This document shows, one piece after another, positions 17,749 through 26,064 of a stretch of DNA of 52,723 nucleotides. Numbering within the stretch: the stretch's first letter is position 1; each line of letters starts with the position of its first letter. The notes under the pieces are model-generated. The model saw nothing but the letters and a program-made list of their open reading frames with translations, ran no database searches and was not told the origin of the DNA. Source of the DNA: Sphingosinicella terrae (GTDB lineage Bacteria; Pseudomonadota; Alphaproteobacteria; Sphingomonadales; Sphingomonadaceae); contig NZ_QDFY01000018.1 of the NCBI RefSeq assembly GCF_003347635.1, forward strand, positions 1 through 52,723. The letters run 5' to 3'. The position numbers were made by a program, and so were the translations under genes.

Positions 17749-18506
17749 CGGAACAGGTCCCGGCTTCGCGGCCGCAGCAGGGGGGCGGCGCCGGTCTCGG
17801 CCGGAGTCCATCGCAGCCCCCGCACGACCGCGATCGGCCGCCCCTCGTCACCCTGCCCCATGACGAGCGATGCTGCCGCGGCGACCTCGTCGCCCAGCCC
17901 CAGCTCGGAGCTGCGCAGCGCGCGGCCGAACATGTCCGGCCGCCCCCTGAGGTCGAGCAGCGGGTCGAACCCGCTCACGCCGATCGCGATCCCGACCGTT
18001 CCGTTCCGCCAGGCGCGGCCGACGCTGTCGACGACCATCACCGCCACCTGTCGTCCGCTGGCTTCGACGAGGCTGCGGCGCAGGGCGCGGCAGGTCCGAT
18101 CGGGGTCGAGCGGAAGGAGCAAAGCCGCCTCGCCCGCCTCATGAGCGATGTTCGACTGGTCGATGCCCGCATTGGCGAGAATCATGCCGAGCCGATGCTC
18201 GACGACGAGCACGCCGGGGGCGACGCGAACGACCTCCTTCGCCTCGCCGAGGATCAGCTCGACCAGGCGGGGATCCTTGTCGGCCTGGCGGGCCAGGCTC
18301 TCCGCCCGCAAGGAGGGCCGAACCCCGCGCAGCGGCACCAGCCGACCTTCCGCCTTGGAGACGATCTTCTGCGCCAGGACGACGATGTCGCCATCCTCGA
18401 GCGGACAGGTAAGCAGGCTGCGGCGGACAATCTCGCCGAGCTCGGCACCGGCCTCGATCCTCGGGACGTCGCCGGGCGCAAGGATGGAGAGGGCGGCGCC
18501 GGCCAT
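17745..18506 (-). CDS. cofE: Coenzyme F420-0:L-glutamate ligase (CofE)
   Basis: The 253-aa protein is a stand-alone gamma-glutamyl ligase. Landmarks are GDIVVLAQKIVSKAEGR near residue 40-55, ILANAGIDQSNI, and the VSGFDPLLDLRGRPDMFGR segment. It adds glutamates to F420-0, setting the tail length. Actinobacterial FbiB carries an additional C-terminal nitroreductase-like domain that reduces dehydro-F420; here that domain is absent and no separate one is in the cluster. This makes the archaeal-type length notable. It lies five bases downstream of npdG and overlaps cofD. Confidence 0.94.
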   Translation of the reverse strand: MAGAALSILAPGDVPRIEAGAELGEIVRRSLLTCPLEDGDIVVLAQKIVSKAEGRLVPLRGVRPSLRAESLARQADKDPRLVELILGEAKEVVRVAPGVLVVEHRLGMILANAGIDQSNIAHEAGEAALLLPLDPDRTCRALRRSLVEASGRQVAVMVVDSVGRAWRNGTVGIAIGVSGFDPLLDLRGRPDMFGRALRSSELGLGDEVAAAASLVMGQGDEGRPIAVVRGLRWTPAETGAAPLLRPRSRDLFR

Positions 18507-18511
18507 TCGCC

Positions 18512-19180
18512 TCAGGCAATTCCGGTGATGCGGATGCCGGCGCTGCGCGCCTTGTAGCGACGGTTGAGAGCGATCAGGACCGAGGTCATCGCCTCGGTCG
18601 CGGCCGAATTAGCCAGCGGGCCGGCATGGAAGGCGCGCATGCCGATCTCGGCCGCCATCGCGACCACGGTTTCAGCCGCCGCCGGATCGTCGCCGCAGAC
18701 CAGCACGTCGCAGTCGATCGGGTGGTCCAGCGACTGGAGATGCTCGGCCGAGATGTTCTGAAAGGCGGAGACGACGCGCACGCCTGACCCCAGCCGCGCC
18801 TGAAGCGCCAGCACCGCCGAGCCGGCGGACGGCAGCTGCACGCGCGAGACGGCGGGCGGGACGAGCGGCACGGTAACGTCGATGAGGATCTTGCCCGGAA
18901 GCGCCGGCGCGACCTCCTCGGCCGTGGGCAGCTGCACCGAATAGGGGACGGCAAGGATGACGATCTCGCCTTGCCGCGCCGCCTCTTCATTCCCCGTGCC
19001 CACGACCGCGGTGCGCCCCAGCCGGTCGTTGAGCCCGGCCGCCGCTTCGCGCGCCCGTTCCGGCGAGCGGCTGCCGACGACTACCGGATAACCGGCATGG
19101 GCCCAGCGCAAGGCGAGACCCCTTCCCTCCTTGCCGGTGCCGCCGAGGACGGCCAGGACCGGGCGGCCCGGCTCAACCAT
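18512..19180 (-). CDS. npdG: NADPH-dependent F420 reductase (Fno/NpdG family)
   Basis: The 222-aa protein has the Fno architecture: an N-terminal Rossmann motif VLAVLGGTGKEGRGLALRW, the NADP phosphate site VVVGSRSPERA, EIVILAVPYS and a C-terminal helical part with ALNRRYKARSAGIRITGI. The family transfers hydride between NADPH and F420. Its presence in the biosynthetic operon means the cell can make reduced F420 from NADPH without a dedicated glucose-6-phosphate or formate enzyme. The start overlaps the 3' end of fbiC by eight bases. Family assignment is strong; the direction of flow is inferred. Confidence 0.93.
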   Translation of the reverse strand: MVEPGRPVLAVLGGTGKEGRGLALRWAHAGYPVVVGSRSPERAREAAAGLNDRLGRTAVVGTGNEEAARQGEIVILAVPYSVQLPTAEEVAPALPGKILIDVTVPLVPPAVSRVQLPSAGSAVLALQARLGSGVRVVSAFQNISAEHLQSLDHPIDCDVLVCGDDPAAAETVVAMAAEIGMRAFHAGPLANSAATEAMTSVLIALNRRYKARSAGIRITGIA

Positions 19181-21593
19181 CGAGCGCCCCGAGCGGGACC
19201 ATCGAGGGCTCCTTCGCGGTCCGTCGCGGCGCCGGCATCGCCGCCGGACGCAGGGGCGCGGCCTCGAAGCTGGCGCGGCGGCGGCCTTCGTCCACGAGCC
19301 CGTAAAGCGTGGTCCGCTGCCGCGGCTCGCGCCCGGCCGAGCGGATCAGCGCCTCCATCTCCTGCGGCGCCAGCTCCTGACCGTGGCCGCTCCCCGCCGC
19401 GCGCGAGATGCTCTCGTTCATCAGCGTCCCGCCCAGGTCGTTCACGCCGCCATCCAGGCAGGCGCGCACGCCTTCCGGGCCGAGCTTTACCCAGGAAGCC
19501 TGGATGTTCGGGACGAGGGGGTGGAGGACCAGGCGGGCCACGGCGTGCATGAGCCGCACCTCGCGCATCGTCGGGCCGAGCCGGGTCTGTCCCTTCAGCG
19601 CCATCGGCGCTTCCATGTGGACGAAGGGCAGCGGCACGAACTCGGTGATGCCGCCGGTGCGCCGCTGCAGCTCGCGGACCCGCCGCAAGTGGCGGGCCCA
19701 GTGAACCGGCTTGTCGACATGGCCGAACATGATCGTCGCGGTGGTTGGCAGGCCGAGCGCATGCGCCGTCTCGATCACCTCTATCCACTCCGCGCTGCTC
19801 AATTTGTCCGGGCAGAGTATCGCCCGCACATCGTCGTCCAGTATCTCGGCCGCGGTGCCGGGCAGGCTCGCCAGTCCCTCCTCCTTGAGGCGCGCCATGA
19901 AATCGCGTGTCGGGAGACCAAGGCTGCGCGCGCCGGTCATCACCTCGAGCGGCGAGAAAGCGTGAATATGGAGCCTCGGCGCCGCCCGCCGCACCGCTCG
20001 ACAAATGTCGAGATAGGTGCGGCCGTCGAAGCGCGGATGGATTCCGCCCTGGAGGCACAATTCGGTCGCGCCGCGGTCCGAGGCTTCTGCCGCCCGCCGT
20101 GCGACCTCGTCCAGATCGAGCAAGTAGGCGGGGCCGCCCAGGGCCGCGGCCCGACTCCCCTTCGAGAAGGCGCAGAAGCCGCAGCGATAGGTGCAGATAT
20201 TGGTATAGTTGACGTTGCGGTTCACGACATAGGTGACCGCGTCCCCGTTTACCGCGCGGCGCAGGCGGTCGGCGGCGTCGCAGATCTGCTCGACCTCCTC
20301 GGCGCGGGCGGCGAAGAGTCGAACGATCTCCGCTTCCCCGAGCGCCTCGCCTGCCGATGCGCGGCCGAGGATCCGCGCCACCTCCTCCCCGGCGGGCTCG
20401 GCGCACGCGCGCCGAGCCGACGGAGGACCGTAATGTTTGCCCGGCGACCAGCCGTCGTCGCGGGCGAAGCCCTCGGCATCGCAGCCCCGCCGCACGCGCG
20501 GCGCGATCGCCGCATCCAGCCAGCGCGCACCGTCGCGAACGTGGGAGGGGTAGACAGGAAGCCGTTTCACCAGCAGGCGGCCCTTGGCCTCGGTGACGGC
20601 ACGCAGCCGCTCGAGAGTCGGCCAGGGCGCCTCCGGATTGACGTGGTCCGGCGTGACAGGAGAGATGCCGCCCCAGTCGTTGATCCCGGCGTCGATCAGC
20701 TCCCCGAAGCGGACGTCACTCAGGTTGGGCGGCGCCTGGATGTTCATCTCCGGCCCGAAAATCAGCCGCGCCGCGCCGATGGTCCAGCACAACTCTTCGA
20801 AATCCGGCTCCGGATGCGTGGCCATCGGTGTCCGGGCCTTGGCGCGGAAATTCTGGACGATGATCTCCTGGATATGGCCGTAGCGCCGGTGCAGCCGCCA
20901 CAGCTCCGCCAGGGCTTCGATACGCTCTGCCCGCGTCTCGCCGATCCCGATCAGGATTCCGCTGGTCAACGGCACCGCCCGTTCCCCGGCCAGGCGGATC
21001 GTCTCCAGGCGGCGCGAGGGCCGCTTGTCGGGCGACCTGAAATGGGGGCCGCCCCGCGCCGACAGCCGCTCGGACGCGGTCTCGAGCATCAGGCCCTGCG
21101 ATGCCGAGACGCGGCGCAGACGGCCGATCGATTCGCCGCCCATCACTCCGGCATTGACGTGAGGAAGCAGCCCCGTCTCGACCAGAACTAGGCCGCACAT
21201 CTCCTCGAGATAGGAGAGCGTCGTCGCGTGGCCGAGCGCTTCCAGCTCGCGGCGCGCCTGCGGGTATCGTCGCTCGGGCTTGTCGCCGAGCGTGAAGAGC
21301 GCCTCGGTGCAGCCGGCCTCGCGGCCGCGCCGCGCGATCGCCAGCACCTCGGCGGGCGTGAGATAGGCCGCTTCCCCGCGCGACGGCGGTCGCGAGAAGG
21401 TGCAGTAATGGCACAGGTCCCGGCACAGGCGGGTGAGCGGGATGAAGACTTTCGGCGACCAGGTCTGGATTCGGCCATGGCCCTGGTCGCGCAACTGGGC
21501 GGCGCGATCGAGAAGCGCCCGGTGCGGCAGCGCTTCGATCAGCCCGATCGTGGGCACGAGGGGCTCTTCGTTGCGAGGCAGGGCCACGTCCAT
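19173..21593 (-). CDS. fbiC: 7,8-didemethyl-8-hydroxy-5-deazariboflavin synthase, CofG-CofH fusion (FbiC)
   Basis: The 806-aa protein fuses two radical-SAM enzymes. The CofG half has CRDLCHYC (C57, C61, C64) preceded by PKVFIPLTRL. The CofH half has CTYRCGFC (C467, C471, C474) preceded by VNRNVNYTNI. Together they join a tyrosine-derived unit to 5-amino-6-ribitylaminouracil to give Fo, the deazaflavin chromophore of F420. The fused form is the actinobacterial type, in contrast to the separate archaeal genes. ATG 21593 is chosen as start by comparison with the usual spacing to the first cluster; no clear ribosome site separates it from nearby alternatives. It is the first gene of the F420 operon. 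Confidence 0.95.
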   Translation of the reverse strand: MDVALPRNEEPLVPTIGLIEALPHRALLDRAAQLRDQGHGRIQTWSPKVFIPLTRLCRDLCHYCTFSRPPSRGEAAYLTPAEVLAIARRGREAGCTEALFTLGDKPERRYPQARRELEALGHATTLSYLEEMCGLVLVETGLLPHVNAGVMGGESIGRLRRVSASQGLMLETASERLSARGGPHFRSPDKRPSRRLETIRLAGERAVPLTSGILIGIGETRAERIEALAELWRLHRRYGHIQEIIVQNFRAKARTPMATHPEPDFEELCWTIGAARLIFGPEMNIQAPPNLSDVRFGELIDAGINDWGGISPVTPDHVNPEAPWPTLERLRAVTEAKGRLLVKRLPVYPSHVRDGARWLDAAIAPRVRRGCDAEGFARDDGWSPGKHYGPPSARRACAEPAGEEVARILGRASAGEALGEAEIVRLFAARAEEVEQICDAADRLRRAVNGDAVTYVVNRNVNYTNICTYRCGFCAFSKGSRAAALGGPAYLLDLDEVARRAAEASDRGATELCLQGGIHPRFDGRTYLDICRAVRRAAPRLHIHAFSPLEVMTGARSLGLPTRDFMARLKEEGLASLPGTAAEILDDDVRAILCPDKLSSAEWIEVIETAHALGLPTTATIMFGHVDKPVHWARHLRRVRELQRRTGGITEFVPLPFVHMEAPMALKGQTRLGPTMREVRLMHAVARLVLHPLVPNIQASWVKLGPEGVRACLDGGVNDLGGTLMNESISRAAGSGHGQELAPQEMEALIRSAGREPRQRTTLYGLVDEGRRRASFEAAPLRPAAMPAPRRTAKEPSMVPLGALDG

Positions 21594-21768
21594 CGCCGCA
21601 TCATGTCCCGCGGCGGTCCGACCCACAGCAGACCAAATTTCGGTCGCGACCCTAGTTTCTCGCGCGTGCGAGCCAGGCCCCAACGACACTTTCGCGGCAA
21701 CCAACCAAATCTAAGTGGAGAAGGCGCTGGGGCTGGGCCAGTGACGCGCGCAGTCAAGGGAGAGCGTG

Positions 21769-24048
21769 ATGGGGCCCGGGGAATCGAAGTTTCTGACTTA
21801 TGCGCTGGCGACGGTCGCGATCGCGGCCATGTGGTCGGGCAGCGCCCAGGCGCAGGACGCGGCGGCGCCCGAGGCGCTCGCCGCCACGGCCGAGGACGAA
21901 TCGGGTCAGATCGGCGACATCGTCGTCACCGCGAGGCGCCGCGCCGAGACGCAGCAGACCGTCCCGATCGCCATCACCGCCCAGACCGGCGAAGCACTCG
22001 ACGCGCGCGGCTTCACCCGCCTCACCGACCTCGCCCAGATCACCCCCAGCCTGCAGTTCAGCGGCGGCCGAGGCGGCAATGGCGGCGGAGTCGCGCCCTT
22101 CATCCGCGGTGTGGGCGAGGACGATTTCATCATCACCGCCGATCCGGCGGTCGCTTTCTACATCGACGGGGTCTACGTCGCCCGCAACTTCGCCATCTCG
22201 ACCGAGCTCATGGACATCGACCGGGTCGAGGTCCTGCGCGGGCCGCAAGGCTCGCTGTTCGGCAAGAATACGATCGGCGGCGCCATCAGCGTGACGACCC
22301 GGCTCCCGAGCCAGGACGAGACCAGCTTCCAGGCGGACCTGCTCGGCGGCTCGCGCAACACTTACCGCGCCCGCTTCAGCGCCCAGACGCCGCTCGGCGG
22401 CGGCTGGTCACTCGGCCTGTCCGGCCTCGCCCGCATTTCAGACGGCTGGCAGGATCTCGCCAGCAGCAACGCGAACCAGGGCGACGATCGGACGGGCACC
22501 GGACGGATCGTGCTGCGAAGGCAGGCGGACGGGCTCGACGTCATCCTGTCTCTCGACGCGCTGTCGCGCCGCGCCCGGGGGGCGCCCCACAGCCTGCTCG
22601 ATTTCCAGCCGACCATCTTCTCCGATCTCTATTCGGCCTTCATCGCGCCCTGCTGCACGCCCGACACCGATATCGACCGCACCGATGCCGACATCGAGCT
22701 GTCGCGCAACGATGCCGACGCCGCCAATGCCACGCTGACCATCGACGTGGACGCCTTCGGTGGATCGCTGAAGTCGATCACCGGCTATCGCTACACCCAT
22801 GCCGTGTTCGGCCGCGACGGGGACGGCAGCGCCGAGGTCGACTATACGGGCGAGTTGCACGACATACGCAACCGGCAATTCTCGGAGGAGCTGCAGTTCA
22901 ACCGCGCGCTGTTCGACGGCCGCGTCAATGCGCTCGCCGGACTCTATTATTTCCGCGAGCGATCGAACGAGCATTCGCCGCTCACGCTCGCCTACGGCCT
23001 CTATCCCGCGCTGATCGCTGGCGGCTTCGATCCCGCCTTGGCGGCCGCGCTCGATTTCAACATCGACTTTCGCAACCGCCAGACCACGGTCAACTACGCA
23101 GCCTTCGGGAACGTGACGATCGGACTCACCGACGCCCTCTCGTTCGATCTGGGCGGGCGCTACACCTATGAGCACAAGCGCTTCACCCAAAGCTCGCCGC
23201 GCATCTTCGCCGGCGTGCCGCTGCTGGAGGGAATCCCGTCCTACACGCTCGAGGAGGACTGGTCCTCGTTCACGCCCAAGGCGGTGCTGAGCTATCGTTT
23301 CTCGTCCGACGTGATGGGCTATGCCTCATTCTCTCAGGGCTTTCGCAGCGGCGGCTTCAACGGAAGGCCGACCTCGGTGCCGGAGATCAGCTCGTTCGAT
23401 CCCGAGAGCCTGACATCCTACGAGGCTGGACTGAAATCGACCTTACTGGACGGCCGGCTGCGGCTCAACGGCGCGATCTTCCGCAACGAATATGAGGACA
23501 TGCAGCTGCTCGTGATCGTCACGCTCCCGGGATCGATCGCGACGCCGCGCATCGACAATGCGGGCAAGGCGGTGATCCAGGGCGCAGAGCTGGAAGCGAC
23601 GGCCCGTCCGACCCCCTGGCTCACACTCGACGGCGCCGCTTCCTATCTCGACGCCGAATATCAAAGATACGACTCCGGCGGCCTCGATCTCAGCCAGCGC
23701 GAGCTCCGGCAGGTGCCTCGCTGGTTCGTCAGCTTCGGTGCCACCGCAGAGGCGTCGCTCGGTTCCGATATCGAGATGCGCCTGCGCGCCGGCGGCACCT
23801 ACAAGTCGAGCACCTTTCTCGACGTCGAGAACACGCCCGAGCTTCGCCAGGAGGGCTATATGCTCTGGAATGCCGGAGTGACCTTCGAGCACCGCCCGAG
23901 CGGCCTCGAATTCTCTATTCACGGCGAGAATCTCGGGAATCGCCGCGTCCTGATCTCGGGTTTCGACCTGAGGAGCAGCTTCGGCATCCTCGAAGGCTAT
24001 TACAACCAGCCTCGGACGATCTTCGCGACCTTGCGCTTCCAATATTGA
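21769..24048 (+). CDS. TonB-dependent receptor divergent from the F420 operon
   Basis: This 759-aa outer-membrane receptor has a signal peptide (KFLTYALATVAIAAMW then SAQAQ), a TonB-box-like start GQIGDIVVTARRRAETQQTV, a plug domain (about 45-160, with VLRGPQGSLFGKNTIGGAIS) and a long barrel ending in LRFQY with a terminal aromatic residue. It resembles the sphingomonad receptors used for organic substrates. A loop with CCTPDTDIDRTDADI contains a vicinal Cys pair near residue 298. The start ATG 21769 follows AAGGGAGAG. It faces fbiC across 175 bases; a shared promoter region is possible but a functional link to F420 is only inferred from position. Confidence 0.93.
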   Translation: MGPGESKFLTYALATVAIAAMWSGSAQAQDAAAPEALAATAEDESGQIGDIVVTARRRAETQQTVPIAITAQTGEALDARGFTRLTDLAQITPSLQFSGGRGGNGGGVAPFIRGVGEDDFIITADPAVAFYIDGVYVARNFAISTELMDIDRVEVLRGPQGSLFGKNTIGGAISVTTRLPSQDETSFQADLLGGSRNTYRARFSAQTPLGGGWSLGLSGLARISDGWQDLASSNANQGDDRTGTGRIVLRRQADGLDVILSLDALSRRARGAPHSLLDFQPTIFSDLYSAFIAPCCTPDTDIDRTDADIELSRNDADAANATLTIDVDAFGGSLKSITGYRYTHAVFGRDGDGSAEVDYTGELHDIRNRQFSEELQFNRALFDGRVNALAGLYYFRERSNEHSPLTLAYGLYPALIAGGFDPALAAALDFNIDFRNRQTTVNYAAFGNVTIGLTDALSFDLGGRYTYEHKRFTQSSPRIFAGVPLLEGIPSYTLEEDWSSFTPKAVLSYRFSSDVMGYASFSQGFRSGGFNGRPTSVPEISSFDPESLTSYEAGLKSTLLDGRLRLNGAIFRNEYEDMQLLVIVTLPGSIATPRIDNAGKAVIQGAELEATARPTPWLTLDGAASYLDAEYQRYDSGGLDLSQRELRQVPRWFVSFGATAEASLGSDIEMRLRAGGTYKSSTFLDVENTPELRQEGYMLWNAGVTFEHRPSGLEFSIHGENLGNRRVLISGFDLRSSFGILEGYYNQPRTIFATLRFQY

Positions 24049-24437
24049 TCTCATGGCAGGCACGATTGCGCCGGGTGCCGTGACCGAACGATCAAACCGG
24101 AGCAGGTGACAACCCACGGAAAGAAAGTACTGATCGGGACGATAGGCGGCTTAGCCGGCGCTGAATCGACGGGTCAGCTTCCAACCGGGGCCGGATCACG
24201 CGCGAGGCCGTCCAAACGGCACCTGGCACGGTGCGGCGCAGCTCCCCGGGAGGGGACCACAGCCGCCTCGTCGGGCGGGAGCGCCTTTGCACCAGCAGGT
24301 GATCCACGAGCTTCCATTCGGTGTTCGGTGCCCAGCGGCTGCCCTAAAATGTGGCAGACCGTCGCCGGAAGCAGGCCAATCCGGCCCGAGGCTGCTTCGG
24401 ACCGGCTCTTCTACATCATTATCCTCAGGGGAGAAAA
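24049..24437. other. Intergenic stretch with no recognised gene; one large hairpin
   Basis: These 389 bases follow the TonB receptor and precede the 3' end of tRNA-Val. Open frames in it have atypical composition and no recognisable product. A nested hairpin spans about 24365-24400 (CCGGAAGCAG with CTGCTTCGG, inside which GGCC pairs with GGCC); read on the minus strand it lies downstream of the tRNA and might end its transcript, though there is no T tract directly after it. No known RNA family was recognised. Confidence 0.5.
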
Positions 24438-24512
24438 TGGTGGGCGTGGCAAGGATTGAACTTGCGACCCCTGCGATGTCAACACAGTGCTCTACCACTG
24501 AGCTACACGCCC
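24438..24512 (-). tRNA. tRNA-Val (anticodon GAC)
   Basis: On the minus strand, acceptor arms GGGCGTG and CACGCCC pair fully and are followed by the discriminator A and an encoded CCA. The D arm reads GCTCAGTGGTAGAGC, the anticodon stem CTGTG/CGCAG closes the loop TTGACAT with anticodon GAC, and the T arm is GCAAG/CTTGC with loop TTCAATC. The length is 75 bases including CCA. It lies 49 bases downstream of cpdR on the same strand and has its own candidate promoter. Confidence 0.97.
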
Positions 24513-24522
24513 ACGGACGGGG

Positions 24523-24551
24523 TATCTAGTGGGGCTCGCCAGCCGGCGCAA
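24523..24551 (-). promoter_or_regulatory. Candidate promoter of tRNA-Val
   Basis: Read on the minus strand, TTGCGC (24551-24546) is followed after 17 bases by TAGATA (24528-24523), a reasonable sigma-70-like pair. Transcription would start about five bases before the mature tRNA. The -35 element overlaps the hairpin that follows the cpdR stop codon. Confidence 0.45.
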
Positions 24552-24559
24552 GCCGGCTG
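24540..24559 (-). terminator. Hairpin directly after the cpdR stop codon
   Basis: CAGCCGGC and GCCGGCTG form a perfect 8-bp stem around GCAA, starting two bases after the cpdR stop. No T tract follows on the minus strand, so termination here is uncertain; it may only protect the 3' end of the message. Confidence 0.4.
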
Positions 24560-24561
24560 TG

Positions 24562-24939
24562 CTACAATCTTCCGTGCTGGTCCTCGGACTGGAACATCCG
24601 CTCCACCTCGGCGACGAGATCCTTGAGGTGGAAGGGCTTGGACAGCACCTTGGCGTCAGGCGTCTTGCGACCCGCCTTGAGCGCGACCGCGGCGAATCCG
24701 GTAATGAACATGACCCTGATGTCGGGCGAAATCGCCGCCGCCTTCTGGGCAAGCTCGATCCCGTCCATCTCGGGCATGACAATGTCGGTGAGGAGCAGGT
24801 CGAAGGGCTCGCTTTCGAGCAGGGGCACCGCCGCGGTGCCGCGATCGACCGTGGTCACCGCATAGCCGACGCGCTCGAGCGCGCGGGCCAGATAGACCCG
24901 CATCGACTCGTCGTCCTCGGCAAGAAGTATCCTGAGCAT
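24562..24939 (-). CDS. cpdR: CpdR-type single-domain response regulator
   Basis: The 125-aa protein is one receiver domain with no output domain. The acidic pocket is EDD (8-10), the phospho-acceptor D52 lies in LLLTDIVMPEMDG, with T80 and K101 (SKPFHLKDLV) completing the site. The sequences LRILLAEDDESMR, VMFITGFAAVALKA and DAKVLSKPFHLKDLV are diagnostic of CpdR. In Caulobacter, unphosphorylated CpdR primes the ClpXP protease for cell-cycle substrates, and the CckA-ChpT relay switches it off. The start ATG 24939 has GGGAG six bases upstream. Adjacency to N-formylglutamate amidohydrolase is a common alphaproteobacterial arrangement. Confidence 0.93.
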   Translation of the reverse strand: MLRILLAEDDESMRVYLARALERVGYAVTTVDRGTAAVPLLESEPFDLLLTDIVMPEMDGIELAQKAAAISPDIRVMFITGFAAVALKAGRKTPDAKVLSKPFHLKDLVAEVERMFQSEDQHGRL

Positions 24940-25071
24940 TCCGGCTCCCAAAGGGTTGGCGGGCGCGCCCGCCTCGCCTCGCGCTTATGCGCGAACCGCT
25001 TAAGATTTTCCAGCCGCCGCGGCGACATGCGATTGCGCCTGTCCCAGCCTGGCTCTACTTCCTGAAGGTTC

Positions 25072-25932
25072 ATGAGCGAGTCCGCGCCCCCCGCCGCGTT
25101 CGACAGGTTCGGCCCCGAGCGCCCCCGCTCGCCCGTCATCCTCTCCGTACCGCATGCCGGCCGCGACTATCGACCGGAGCTGCTCGGGGCCTGCCGCCTG
25201 CCGCTCGCGATGCTCGAGACGCTCGAGGACCGGCTGGTCGATCGCCTGATCTGGCGCGCAACCGAAGCGGGCGCGGCCGCCTTCGTCGCGCGCGCGCCGC
25301 GGGCCGAGATCGACCTCAACCGCGACGAGCGCGAGATCGATCCCTCCTTGATCGCGCCGCCGCTGCCCTCCGGAAGCATCCTGCAATCGGTCCGAAGCCG
25401 TGGGGGTATCGGGCTCATCCCGTCGCGAATCGCGGGCGTAGGTGCGATCTGGCGCGAACGGGTGCCGCGCGAGGAGCTGGTCCGCAGGATCCTGCACATC
25501 CACCGGCCCTATCATCAGGCGCTCGAGCAGGCGCTTGCCGAAACCCGGGACCGATTCGGCGTGGCGGTACTGCTCGACTGCCACTCCATGCCGCCGCGGG
25601 CCGATGGCAGCCAGGGCCAGGTCATCTTCGGCGACCGCTACGGGTCCAGTGCCGGCGCTCATCTCGTCGAGGCCGCGGTCGCCGCCTCGCGGGCGCTTGG
25701 CTATCGGACGGCCTGCAACGCGCCTTATGCCGGCGGCTACATAGCCGGCCGCCACGGCCGCCCGGACCGCGGGATTCACGCCATCCAGATCGAGATCGAC
25801 CGCTCGGCCTATCTGGATGCGGAGCTGCGCGCACCCGGTCCCGGCTTTGCGGAGGCGTGCCGCCTGATCGGAACAGTGGTGGAGGCGATCGAAGCCCGTC
25901 TGTTCGATGACCGCGCCATCGCCGCCGAATAG
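25072..25932 (+). CDS. N-formylglutamate amidohydrolase
   Basis: The 286-aa protein belongs to the N-formylglutamate amidohydrolase family: SVPHAG (25-30) near the N-terminus, RAEIDLNRDEREID, LLDCHSMPP with the metal-binding His, and the C-terminal IHAIQIEIDRSAYLD. It hydrolyses N-formylglutamate to formate and glutamate, the last step of one histidine breakdown route, though these stand-alone alphaproteobacterial copies lie outside hut operons and their real substrate is unsettled. It is divergent from cpdR with 132 bases between. The terminator-like stem at 25961 follows its stop by 28 bases. Confidence 0.92.
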   Translation: MSESAPPAAFDRFGPERPRSPVILSVPHAGRDYRPELLGACRLPLAMLETLEDRLVDRLIWRATEAGAAAFVARAPRAEIDLNRDEREIDPSLIAPPLPSGSILQSVRSRGGIGLIPSRIAGVGAIWRERVPREELVRRILHIHRPYHQALEQALAETRDRFGVAVLLDCHSMPPRADGSQGQVIFGDRYGSSAGAHLVEAAVAASRALGYRTACNAPYAGGYIAGRHGRPDRGIHAIQIEIDRSAYLDAELRAPGPGFAEACRLIGTVVEAIEARLFDDRAIAAE

Positions 25933-25943
25933 CGCCCGTCGTA

Positions 25944-26058
25944 CCCCAAAAGCAAAATGACCACCCCGCGAGATCGCGGGGTGGCCAAGTTCAGGGAGGA
26001 GCGCCACCTCAGGGAGGAGGCGCATCACGCCGCCGTAAAGGGGGGGATACGACGACGC
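25944..26058 (-). ncRNA. Small RNA with two CUCCUCCC anti-Shine-Dalgarno motifs (cuckoo/alpha-r14-like)
   Basis: Minus-strand RNA of about 115 bases is predicted from a promoter at 26065-26092 to a terminator at 25961-25984. It carries CUCCUCCC twice (26019-26012 and 26001-25994), one within a GCGCC/GGCGC stem-loop and one in the region before the terminator. This layout, repeated CUCCUCCC in loops followed by a strong terminator, is that of the alphaproteobacterial cuckoo RNAs (alpha-r14 in Sinorhizobium, CcsR in Rhodobacter), which are thought to act on ribosome-binding sites. No open frame accounts for the segment. The ends are approximate. The neighbouring DUF1127 gene seen in Rhodobacter is absent. 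Confidence 0.7.
25961..25984 (-). terminator. Rho-independent terminator of the small RNA
   Basis: CCACCCCGCG and CGCGGGGTGG form a perfect 10-bp stem with a four-base loop. On the minus strand it is followed by TCATTTTGCTTTT, a T-rich tail. On the plus strand the tail is not T-rich. Thus it mainly ends minus-strand transcription, here the CUCCUCCC-bearing RNA, and may also help stop the plus-strand amidohydrolase transcript. Confidence 0.8.
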
Positions 26059-26064
26059 ATCCCC

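Noticed and set aside
7367-21643. A near-identical 12-base string, ACCAARTTTCGG, upstream of the catabolic SDR (7367-7378) and near fbiC (21632-21643)
   Set aside because: One mismatch over 12 bases in a window of this size is compatible with chance, and the positions relative to the genes differ.
24051-24066. A TGGCA...TTGC pair resembling a sigma-54 promoter after the TonB receptor
   Set aside because: The distance between GG and GC is one base too long and no gene follows on that strand.
24106-24459. Open frame of 117 codons in the gap before tRNA-Val
   Set aside because: It runs into the tRNA, has no recognisable domain and no clear ribosome site.
25991-26020. Two strong plus-strand Shine-Dalgarno-like sequences (GGGAGGAG)
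   Set aside because: No open frame follows either; together with the minus-strand promoter and terminator they are better read as anti-Shine-Dalgarno motifs of a minus-strand RNA.
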